A stretch of 6,475 nucleotides of DNA, from NCBI GenBank assembly GCA_937901625.1, contig CALDIE010000199.1:1-6475 (forward strand), given 5' to 3'. The notes beneath the pieces are model-generated. The model was not told the DNA's origin. It did no database searches and worked only from the letters and a program-made list of their open reading frames with translations. Origin of the DNA: an uncultured Lachnospiraceae bacterium. GTDB taxonomy: Bacteria > Bacillota > Clostridia > Lachnospirales > Lachnospiraceae. Shown here piece after piece: positions 1 through 6,446 of this stretch; positions within the stretch are counted from its first letter, which is position 1, and each line of letters opens with the position of its first letter. The translations under genes and the position numbers were made by a program.

Positions 1-22
1 GATTTTTTTTTTTAATTGAGAG

Positions 23-46
23 TGATAAATATCATTATTTATTATA
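23..46 (-). promoter_or_regulatory. Possible leftward promoter -10 box with adjacent palindromic operator
   Basis: Read on the minus strand, 46-41 is a perfect TATAAT. The perfect palindrome TGATA-AA-TATCA (23-34) follows it and would lie over the expected transcription start, a common place for a repressor operator. The palindrome and its AT-rich flanks loosely resemble a Fur-type box. No good -35 hexamer is present 16-18 bases upstream (the sequence there is CACAAT-like), and the gene it would drive lies outside the window. An AT-rich contig edge can produce such matches by chance. Confidence 0.25.
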
Positions 47-60
47 TGAGATATGTATAT

Positions 61-86
61 GGGGATTGTGGATTACCACAGTCCCC
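61..86. terminator. Hairpin at the 3' end of spoVAC, possible terminator
   Basis: An 11-bp stem (61-71 with 76-86) encloses the 4-base loop ATTA. The only imperfect pair is 66/81, which is a G-U wobble in plus-strand RNA but an A-C mismatch in minus-strand RNA. The spoVAC stop codon (75-73 on the minus strand) lies in the loop. In the plus direction the stem is followed by ACATTTTT (87-94), a short U-tract. In the minus direction no U-tract follows. It therefore resembles an intrinsic terminator for transcription entering from the left better than one for spoVAC, although it may work both ways. Confidence 0.45.
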
Positions 87-534
87 ACATTTTTCCAAAG
101 AAATAACCGATGCCGAGAATCCAGCTTGTGAATATTCCGTAAAGTATGACCGGACCCGCAATGGTGAATATCTTGACACCAATACCGAATACCTGACCTT
201 CTTTTTGATATTCAATGGCAGGGGCTGCAACGGAGTTAGCAAATCCTGTGATGGGAACAAGTGCTCCGGCACCTGCAAAACGTGCAATGTGGCCGTAAGC
301 ATTTAGTCCGGTCAATATTACGCTTGTCAGCACTAAGAGCATGGATTCGTAGCTTGCCGCATCCGTCTCAGATACCCCAAGTCTGTTTGTGAAAAACTGA
401 AAGATGATCTCCCCAAATACACAGATAGCTCCGCCTACCCAAAAGGCGTTAAAGCAGTTTTTGAAAACATTGTATTTGGGCGTCACCTGTTCCACATATT
501 CGTTGTATTCTTCGTTACTTAATTGTTGTTCCAT
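73..534 (-). CDS. spoVAC: Stage V sporulation protein AC (SpoVAC), spore inner-membrane channel component
   Basis: This is a 153-residue, strongly hydrophobic protein of the SpoVAC/SpoVAEB family. SpoVAC is a spore inner-membrane protein needed for uptake of calcium-dipicolinic acid into the developing spore and its release in germination, and in Bacillus it behaves as a mechanosensitive channel. The family signature RFAGAGALVPITGFANS occupies residues 85-101 and is followed by AAPAIEYQKEG. Membrane segments are likely at about 27-48, 62-80 and 116-145. The length and the soluble N-terminal 20 residues leading into NCFNAFWVGGAICVFG fit SpoVAC rather than the shorter SpoVAEB. The start is well supported by AGGAGGAA (548-541, minus strand) six bases before the ATG. 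Expression in the forespore under SigG is expected from the family, but I could not find a convincing SigG promoter. No spoVAD start is visible in the 72 bases downstream, unlike the usual spoVAC-spoVAD-spoVAE order. It is transcribed divergently from the galactanase gene. Confidence 0.93.
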   Translation of the reverse strand: MEQQLSNEEYNEYVEQVTPKYNVFKNCFNAFWVGGAICVFGEIIFQFFTNRLGVSETDAASYESMLLVLTSVILTGLNAYGHIARFAGAGALVPITGFANSVAAPAIEYQKEGQVFGIGVKIFTIAGPVILYGIFTSWILGIGYFFGKMWGLW

Positions 535-559
535 GAATGTTTCCTCCTATTATTTGTCC

Positions 560-633
560 AGGCAATTGCAAAACTCATTAATACATTGATATGCACAAAG
601 ACAAAACAAAGAAAATGAGTTTTGCAAATGCCT
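560..633. repeat. 20-bp imperfect inverted repeat in the divergent intergenic region
   Basis: The arms 560-579 and 614-633 are reverse complements at 19 of 20 positions; the single mismatch is A565 against A628. They flank a 34-base A-rich spacer (580-613). The unit begins AGGCA and ends TGCCT and fills most of the 127-base gap between the divergent spoVAC and galactanase starts. It lies outside both ribosome binding sites (541-548 and 646-654). No T-run adjoins either arm, so it is not a standard terminator, and the arms are long for a simple repressor operator. It could be a dispersed palindromic (REP or MITE-like) repeat, a 5'-leader hairpin or a pair of regulator sites. No clear SigA promoter is visible elsewhere in 535-661. 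Confidence 0.8.
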
Positions 634-661
634 AATAAGAATATCGGAAAGGAGTGGCAGA

Positions 662-2482
662 ATGGATTTTATTAAAGGTATGGATGTCTCAACTCTTATT
701 GAAGAAGAGGCATGCGGTGCGAAGTATTACGACCATGGTGAACAAGGGGATATGTTGGAGATTCTCAAAAGATATGGCTGTAATTCCGTCAGGCTAAGAC
801 TTTGGAACGATCCGTATGATGAAAATGGGAATCCTTACGGCGCCGGGACCAATGATCTTGAAAAAACTATAGTGTTGTCAAAAAGAGCTAAAGATCTTGG
901 TATGAGTGTGTTATTGGACTATCACTATAGCGATTTCTGGGCAGATCCGGGAAAGCAGTACGCGCCGACCGAATGGGCAAGGAAAAGTGTTGACGAAAAA
1001 GCCGGGATGATCCGGGAGTATACGAGAACGTCCCTCGATGAGATCCTGGCAGCCGGCGCGGATGTCGCCATGGTACAGATCGGTAATGAGATCAATAACG
1101 GTATGTGCGGCTGCCATGATACAGCGGATGTGATGACCCTGTTACAGGCTGCGTCGGAAATCGTACGTGATGTTTCCGCGTCACAGGAAAGGGAGATTTC
1201 GATCGCCGTGCATTACACGCAGGTGGATGATGCGGCAGGGACTCTTCGCAGGGCTAAGGAACTTGCGGATTACGGGATCGACTATGATATCTTCGGTATC
1301 TCTTACTATCCGTACTGGCACGGAACAATGGAAAATATGGTCAATGTCTTAAGTGAGATAAAAGATACGTACGGAGTGGATACATGTATCCTGGAAACCG
1401 CGTATGTCTATACGGCGGAAGACGGAGATTCGTTCGGAAACAGTGTCGCCGGTGACGACGCACTGGAAGGATATCCGGCGACGGTTCAGGGACAGGCAAA
1501 ATGCATCCGTGATATTATGGCTGCCGCGAAAGATGCCGGAGCGCTTGGCGTATTTTACTGGGAAGGCGCATGGGTGCCGGTGGGAAGCGATTATGATACG
1601 AATAAAGTCCTGTGGGAAACTTACGGTTCCGGCTGGGCGTCCTCTTATTCGGTTGCATACGATCCGCTGGACGCGGGAGAGTACTATGGCGGTTGTTCCT
1701 GGGATAATCAGGCGATGTTTGACTTTAACGGAAAAGTTCTTCCGTCCTTAAATGTATTTAAATGGGTTAACTATGGAGCAACGGCACCGCTTGAGGTGAT
1801 CTGGTATAAGGATGTCTATCTGGAATGCGGTATGGGTGAAGAATTAACGATGCCGGAGACAGTGGAAGTATATTATAACGATCCCTCCGAAACGGGAGGT
1901 GTTTCGGCAGAGTGGGATATGGCTGACGTGGAGGCTGTGGATACAAGAGTTGCCGGTGTATATACGGTTAACGGTACGGCGCAGGACGGAACGTCTTTAT
2001 CTGCTACCGTCAAAGTCATGAATGTCAATTATGTTAAGAATCCCGGATTTGACGATGTCGAAACTTCCGTTTGGGAAGTGACAGATCGCGGCGCCGGAGA
2101 TGCTACGGATATCCAGACGAAAGCGGCGGATGCACTATCCGGAGAGAAAGCATTCCATTTCTACTCTACCTCCGAAATTGACTTTGATCTGGAACAGTCC
2201 GTGGACGGCTTACCGGCCGGCAGTTTTGCGGCGGTTGCAAACATCCAGGGCGGTGATGTCGGAAGCGCGGCAAATATTTACCTCTATGTCGAGATCAACG
2301 GTGAGCGTTATGAATCGGAAGCAGCAGTTCTTGCCGGATGGCAGAAATGGCAGGTAATGCAGATAACGGATATTCCCGTAGAAGCGGGAGACAGCGCCGT
2401 GATCGGTATCCATGTAAGCGCGCAGGCCAAGGGATGGGGAACTATCGATGATGTGGAATTTTACAATCAGATCTTTGAGTAA
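662..2482 (+). CDS. GH53 arabinogalactan endo-beta-1,4-galactanase with Ig-like and CBM61-like C-terminal domains
   Basis: The 606-residue protein should hydrolyse internal beta-1,4-galactosyl bonds of galactan and type I arabinogalactan. Residues 1-370 form a GH53 TIM barrel opening with FIKGMDVSTL. They include RLRLWNDPYDENGNPYG (44-60), the family motif DYHYSDFWADPGKQ (86-99), the acid/base Glu143 in VQIGNEINNG and the nucleophile Glu245 in CILETAY. Residues about 377-453 look like a bacterial Ig-like (Big_4) domain. Residues about 456-606, starting NYVKNPGFDD and ending GTIDDVEFY, look like a CBM61-type galactan-binding jelly roll. The start is fixed by GGAAAGGAG (646-654) seven bases upstream. 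No in-frame ATG, GTG or TTG exists between the stop codon at 587-589 and 662, and the catalytic fold begins at once, so there is no signal peptide. GC rises sharply near 945. The GH53 call is secure; the names of the C-terminal domains are less so. Confidence 0.93.
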   Translation: MDFIKGMDVSTLIEEEACGAKYYDHGEQGDMLEILKRYGCNSVRLRLWNDPYDENGNPYGAGTNDLEKTIVLSKRAKDLGMSVLLDYHYSDFWADPGKQYAPTEWARKSVDEKAGMIREYTRTSLDEILAAGADVAMVQIGNEINNGMCGCHDTADVMTLLQAASEIVRDVSASQEREISIAVHYTQVDDAAGTLRRAKELADYGIDYDIFGISYYPYWHGTMENMVNVLSEIKDTYGVDTCILETAYVYTAEDGDSFGNSVAGDDALEGYPATVQGQAKCIRDIMAAAKDAGALGVFYWEGAWVPVGSDYDTNKVLWETYGSGWASSYSVAYDPLDAGEYYGGCSWDNQAMFDFNGKVLPSLNVFKWVNYGATAPLEVIWYKDVYLECGMGEELTMPETVEVYYNDPSETGGVSAEWDMADVEAVDTRVAGVYTVNGTAQDGTSLSATVKVMNVNYVKNPGFDDVETSVWEVTDRGAGDATDIQTKAADALSGEKAFHFYSTSEIDFDLEQSVDGLPAGSFAAVANIQGGDVGSAANIYLYVEINGERYESEAAVLAGWQKWQVMQITDIPVEAGDSAVIGIHVSAQAKGWGTIDDVEFYNQIFE

Positions 2483-2500
2483 GAGACTGCGCACGGATAC

Positions 2501-2529
2501 TTTTCATTCTGCGTGAAATCTACTAAAAT
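2501..2529 (+). promoter_or_regulatory. Weak candidate SigA promoter between galactanase and GH2 genes
   Basis: TTTTCA (2501-2506) and TAAAAT (2524-2529) are separated by 17 bases and match the -35 and -10 consensus at 4/6 and 5/6 positions. The pair lies 36 bases before the GH2 start. The 82-base gap contains no hairpin followed by a T-run, so read-through from the galactanase gene is also likely. If real, this promoter would be internal to the operon. The match is weak enough to arise by chance. Confidence 0.2.
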
Positions 2530-2550
2530 AAAGCCAATATTATGACAAGC

Positions 2551-2555
2551 GGAGG
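2551..2555 (+). promoter_or_regulatory. Ribosome binding site fixing a TTG start for the GH2 gene
   Basis: GGAGG (2551-2555) lies nine bases before TTG at 2565. The reading frame is closed by TAA at 2529-2531, and no ATG or GTG lies between that stop and 2565. The next in-frame ATG is codon 18, and starting there would delete the conserved GH2 N-terminal motif LFHSGWEF. TTG is therefore the only well-supported start. Confidence 0.85.
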
Positions 2556-2564
2556 GAAGGTACA

Positions 2565-5500
2565 TTGGCGGAAAGCAGGCTTTTTCATTCGGGGTGGGAA
2601 TTTGCGGAATATCCCATGGGGGAAGATCATCAAAATCCGGAGGAACTTTCGGATACAGTGTGGGAACGCATTCGTATTCCGCACGACTGGATGATCGTGG
2701 ATACAAAGGCCTTATACAGGGACAGTATCGGATGGTATCGAAACCGGTTTGTGTTTCATCCGGCATTGGATCGGCAATATCTGTTACGCTTTGACGGCGT
2801 CTATATGGATTCGACGATTTTTGTAAACGGCCGGATCGCCGGCGAGTGGAAGTACGGATATACCTGCTTTGAAGTCGATCTGACGAATGAGTTAACAGAC
2901 GGGGAGAATGAGATCCTCGTAAGAGTTGTCTACCGGAATCCTAATACGAGATGGTATTCCGGCGCCGGGATCTTCCGCAGTGTCCGCCTGAAAGAGCGCA
3001 AAAAAGAGGCGCATTTTGTATCGGACGGGATCAGGATCTGCGCTTTCAGGAAAGATACGACGAAGCCCTTTTGCGTGACAGATACATGGAATGTGGATCT
3101 GCACATGGAGTGTGAGGTTTTAAAGGATACGGAAGAGACAAAGGATCTTACCCTTCGTGCGCGCATTCTTACTTTGGATGGTAAGGAAGTGTGCGTCCCC
3201 GGGCAGACGGCTGTATCGGGAGATGGGGAAAGCTTTTTATCCGCAGAGATCACCGCACCGAAACTTTGGGATATCGGGGAAGGAAATCTCTATGTTGCGG
3301 AAGTGTCGCTTTATGGCGGTGAGGTCTGTCTGGAAACGGAACAGGTGCGTTTCGGTTTCAGGGAGGTAACCTATACGACCGATGAAGGGATGTTTTTAAA
3401 CGGACGCCATGTAAAGATACACGGTGTTTGCGAACATCATGATCTGGGGGCACTGGGGGCTGCCTTTTCCAAAGAGGTGCTTCGCAGAAAATTTGAGAAA
3501 CTTACGGAGATGGGTGTCAACGCCATCCGTACATCGCATAACATACCGGCAACGGAGTTCATGGATCTGGCGGATGAAATGGGTATCATGGTTGATTCTG
3601 AATGTTTTGATATGTGGTTTTCATCAAAGACAACCTATGACTACGGCCGTTTCTTTGATGAATGGGCAGAGAGGGATGTGGAACGGTGGATACGAAGAGA
3701 CCGTAATCACCCTTCTGTCATTATGTGGAGTGTCGGAAATGAGATTCCCGACACACTGAATGCGAAAAAAGGACCAGATACCGCGCATAGGCTGTATGAT
3801 ACGGTTCGCAGGTTTGATCCCGAGCCTCATGCGCAGGCAGCGATCACCATCGGGGCGAATTTCAATATGTATGAACCCGGACAGAAATGTTCGGATGTTA
3901 TGGATCTGGCCGGCTATAATTATTCCGAGTATCTCTACGCTGATCATCACAAACAGTTCCCGGACTGGGTGATCTACGGCAGCGAGACTTCATCGGTATT
4001 GTCGAGCCGGAATATATATCACTTCCCCAAGGAGAAGCATATTATTACCGAAGAGGATGAACAGTGTTCCTCTTTGGGAAATACGGTTACCGGGTGGTGC
4101 GCGGAGAGCTATGAAGCCGTGATCTGCGATGATGAGAACACACCGTTTTCATTGGGGCAGTTTTTATGGACGGGATTTGATTATATCGGTGAGTCCACAC
4201 CGTATGATACAAAGAACAGTTACTATGGACAGATTGATCTGGCCGGTTTTCCGAAGGATTCGTTTTACGCTTTTCAGGCGGCATGGACGGATTATCGCAA
4301 AAAGCCGATGATCCATATCGCGCCGTACTGGGATTTTAATGAAGGGCAGATCATTGACGTGACTGTTTATTCCAACGCTCCGTGGGTGGAATTGTTCTTA
4401 AACGGAGAAAGCCTCGGCAAGAAACAGGGATATGCATACGCCTTTAAGGAAAAGGTAAAGGGACAGGAAAGACCGCACAGGGAAAACTTTGCCGGATGGC
4501 AGATCGCATACCGCCCCGGAGTATTGCTGGCTAAAGCCTATGACGAAAACGGGACGGAAATAGCCTCCGATAAGAAAGAATCTTTTACGGACGCAACGAA
4601 AATGAGCTTCTTATCCGAACCGAAACGCTACGGTGAGTTTCTGTTTATGGAAGTGGCGGCTGTTGACGAAAAGGGAAGAATCGTGGAAAATGCAAACAAT
4701 CGCGTGTTTGTATCTGCAGAGGGGGCTCTGTGCATTGAAGCGATCGACAACGGTGACAGTGCGGATTTTGAACAGTACCGGACGGATGCTAAGAAGCTCT
4801 TCGGCGGAAGACTGCTGGTGATCTTACGTATACTATCAGGAGGAGACGCGAAGGTTACGCTCTCATCCAAAGGACTGGAGGATCTGGAATATACCGGCTC
4901 GTTTGAAGGTGATCCTGTGCAGGTTGAAAGCGCCATACGAAAGGTCATAAAAGCTCAAAGTTTTGTTACCGGAGGCTCCGGATATAAGGTTCTGGACAGA
5001 AAAGAAGCAATGGAAGAAGTACCGGTCAGAAAAGCGCTTCTTACGATGCGTGAGGAAGGCGACAGTAAGATCGTGGAAGCCCATCTCTATCCGGAGGGGG
5101 CTACATATGATACCCTGGAATGGCAGCTGACAAGCGCTACCGGAATTCCAATGGAGGATGCCGTTCTTACGGTCGGAGACGATCAAAAGAGTGTCAGGAT
5201 AAAGGGATTGCAGGATTGCGACGGATATCTTCGCTGCCTTTGTAGAAACGGCGGCGGAAACGCGCAGGTGATCTCGTATCAGAATATTTCATTTAAAGGA
5301 CTCGGAAAAAAGCCCAGAGACCCGTATCGCGCGATCCTTTTCGGAACGTATGATGTTCGAAGAGGACGCCTGGAAGAAGGAATACAGCACGGAATGAATT
5401 TCCTTGGAAGCGGCTGGGGCGGAAAGATGGGGCTGGTTGGATTTAAAGATGTGGACTTTACAGACGAGGGCGCTGTCGGATTTAAGGTTTCAATCTTTGC

Positions 5501-5717
5501 CAATACGGGCGGAAATCCGGTCTGGTTTTCGCTTTATGAAGGCGATCCTGAGGAGGGAGGTCGTTTGATCGGTACGTACCGTTATCAGAAGTCCCCTCAA
5601 TGGATGGTCTTTCAGGAAGAGGAATATACACTGGAGGAAAAGATAAAGGGGAGGAAGGATATCTATATTCGTACGGAAGACGGTTTCCAGTTTAAGGAGA
5701 TCTGTTTCGTAAAATAA
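2565..5717 (+). CDS. GH2 family beta-galactosidase-type glycoside hydrolase with CBM6-like C-terminal domain
   Basis: This 1050-residue GH2 enzyme is most likely an exo-acting beta-galactosidase releasing galactose from galacto-oligosaccharides. Domains in order: sugar-binding jelly roll (about 5-145, with LFHSGWEF, RIPHDW and RWYSGAGIFRSV), Ig-like domain (about 160-268), TIM barrel (about 275-575), a DUF4982-like domain (about 585-670), a GH2 C-terminal Ig-like domain (about 685-780), a further Ig-like segment (about 835-910) and a CBM6-like domain (about 918-1050, with GGNPVWFSLYEGDPEEGGRLIG). The barrel carries IRTSHNIP (321-328), RDRNHPSVIMWSVGNEIPD with acid/base Glu393, and YGSETSS with nucleophile Glu474. 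Both catalytic residues are present and the frame is intact. No signal peptide is visible at the TTG start. The gap to the galactanase gene is 82 bases and to the phosphorylase gene 32. GH2 members of this shape also act on beta-glucuronides, other beta-glycosides or alpha-L-arabinopyranosides, so the galactosidase call rests partly on the neighbouring galactanase. Confidence 0.9.
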   Translation: MAESRLFHSGWEFAEYPMGEDHQNPEELSDTVWERIRIPHDWMIVDTKALYRDSIGWYRNRFVFHPALDRQYLLRFDGVYMDSTIFVNGRIAGEWKYGYTCFEVDLTNELTDGENEILVRVVYRNPNTRWYSGAGIFRSVRLKERKKEAHFVSDGIRICAFRKDTTKPFCVTDTWNVDLHMECEVLKDTEETKDLTLRARILTLDGKEVCVPGQTAVSGDGESFLSAEITAPKLWDIGEGNLYVAEVSLYGGEVCLETEQVRFGFREVTYTTDEGMFLNGRHVKIHGVCEHHDLGALGAAFSKEVLRRKFEKLTEMGVNAIRTSHNIPATEFMDLADEMGIMVDSECFDMWFSSKTTYDYGRFFDEWAERDVERWIRRDRNHPSVIMWSVGNEIPDTLNAKKGPDTAHRLYDTVRRFDPEPHAQAAITIGANFNMYEPGQKCSDVMDLAGYNYSEYLYADHHKQFPDWVIYGSETSSVLSSRNIYHFPKEKHIITEEDEQCSSLGNTVTGWCAESYEAVICDDENTPFSLGQFLWTGFDYIGESTPYDTKNSYYGQIDLAGFPKDSFYAFQAAWTDYRKKPMIHIAPYWDFNEGQIIDVTVYSNAPWVELFLNGESLGKKQGYAYAFKEKVKGQERPHRENFAGWQIAYRPGVLLAKAYDENGTEIASDKKESFTDATKMSFLSEPKRYGEFLFMEVAAVDEKGRIVENANNRVFVSAEGALCIEAIDNGDSADFEQYRTDAKKLFGGRLLVILRILSGGDAKVTLSSKGLEDLEYTGSFEGDPVQVESAIRKVIKAQSFVTGGSGYKVLDRKEAMEEVPVRKALLTMREEGDSKIVEAHLYPEGATYDTLEWQLTSATGIPMEDAVLTVGDDQKSVRIKGLQDCDGYLRCLCRNGGGNAQVISYQNISFKGLGKKPRDPYRAILFGTYDVRRGRLEEGIQHGMNFLGSGWGGKMGLVGFKDVDFTDEGAVGFKVSIFANTGGNPVWFSLYEGDPEEGGRLIGTYRYQKSPQWMVFQEEEYTLEEKIKGRKDIYIRTEDGFQFKEICFVK

Positions 5718-5737
5718 AAAACATATCAGAAATGGGA

Positions 5738-5743
5738 GAGGTG
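5738..5743 (+). promoter_or_regulatory. Ribosome binding site deciding the phosphorylase start
   Basis: GAGGTG (5738-5743) matches the anti-Shine-Dalgarno complement. It leaves six bases to GTG at 5750 and twelve to the in-frame ATG at 5756. The in-frame ATG at 5732 lies upstream of this site and has no purine-rich site of its own. GTG 5750 therefore fits best, with ATG 5756 as the alternative; the two differ by only two residues. Confidence 0.7.
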
Positions 5744-5749
5744 GTAACA

Positions 5750-6446
5750 GTGGAAATGGAAAATAAGGATAAGATTCTTGCGGCACTGGAGAAGGTAACG
5801 AAAAAGGAGTTTCAGAAAAAGGTCAGCGAGTGCAGCGACGAAGAACTCTTTGAGTCGCTCCTTCTGTATACGAAGTCCCGCTTAAAGGAAAAGCCCGTGA
5901 TCGAAGGAAAGAAGAAGGTATATTATATTTCCGCGGAATTCCTGATCGGAAAGCTTCTCAGCAACAATCTGATCAATCTGGGAATCTATGAGGAATTGCG
6001 TGATATTCTTGCGGCAAATGGCAAGAATCTGGCGGAGATTGAGAATATTGAGCCGGAGCCTTCTCTGGGAAACGGCGGGCTGGGACGTCTGTCGGCGTGT
6101 TTTCTGGATTCTATCGCTACGCTGGGGCTGTCCGGCGACGGTATCGGTCTGAATTATCATTTCGGCCTGTTCAAGCAGGTGTTCAAGGACCATTTGCAGC
6201 GCGCGGAGCGGAACGAGTGGATTGAGAAACCGTGCTGGCTGGAGAATACCGGTACCAGGTTTGAGGTATGCTTTGGCGATAAAAAGGTGACGTCTGTACT
6301 TTATGACATTGATGTCATTGGTTATGAGAACGGCGTGAATAAGCTGCATCTGTTTGACCTGGAGTCTGTGGATGAGAGCCTGGTGAAGAAAGGGATCAAT
6401 TTTGACAAGACCGCGGTGGACAAGAACCTGACACTGTTCCTGTATC
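5750..6446 (+). CDS. glgP: Glycogen/maltodextrin phosphorylase (GT35), N-terminal fragment cut at contig end
   Basis: The gene encodes the N-terminal part of a pyridoxal-phosphate-dependent alpha-glucan phosphorylase, a cytoplasmic enzyme releasing glucose-1-phosphate from alpha-1,4-glucans. About 232 genuine residues remain of a family usually 750-850 long. Diagnostic GT35 motifs are YYISAEFLIGKLLSNNLINL (59-78) and the stretch about 102-145, with EPSLGNGGLGRL, ACFLDS, LGLSGDGIGLNYHFGLF. The PLP lysine and the rest of the active site lie in the missing C-terminal part. The protein runs to FLY at 6445, where this family usually continues PDDS. Base 6446 is C, which fits a proline codon, and adapter sequence begins next. 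The apparent stop TGA at 6467-6469 is adapter, so the gene should be treated as partial at its 3' end and not as a short protein. The 32-base gap after the GH2 gene shows no terminator, so co-transcription is plausible. Glycogen and maltodextrin phosphorylase cannot be told apart from this fragment. Confidence 0.92.

Noticed and set aside
3..13. T-run at the contig start as a terminator tail
   Set aside because: The upstream stem, if any, is outside the window; a homopolymer at a contig edge is as likely an assembly break point.
16..306. Plus-strand open frame of 96 codons opposite spoVAC
   Set aside because: It has no ribosome binding site, its sequence is the antisense of a conserved SpoVAC coding region, and the composition is not protein-like.
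560..633. CRISPR repeat or rho-independent terminator
   Set aside because: There is only one inverted pair and no spaced direct repeats. The stem has no adjoining T-run and lies upstream of both genes rather than after one.
2483..2564. Terminator between the galactanase and GH2 genes
   Set aside because: Only a weak CACG/CGTG pairing is present, with no following T-run.
3624..3950. Minus-strand open frame of 108 codons within the GH2 gene
   Set aside because: It lies wholly opposite the GH2 catalytic barrel with conserved active-site motifs; it has no recognisable domain and no evidence of translation.
5732..5749. Upstream ATG at 5732 as the phosphorylase start
   Set aside because: The ribosome binding site (5738-5743) lies downstream of this ATG and inside the extension; GTG 5750 has correct spacing.
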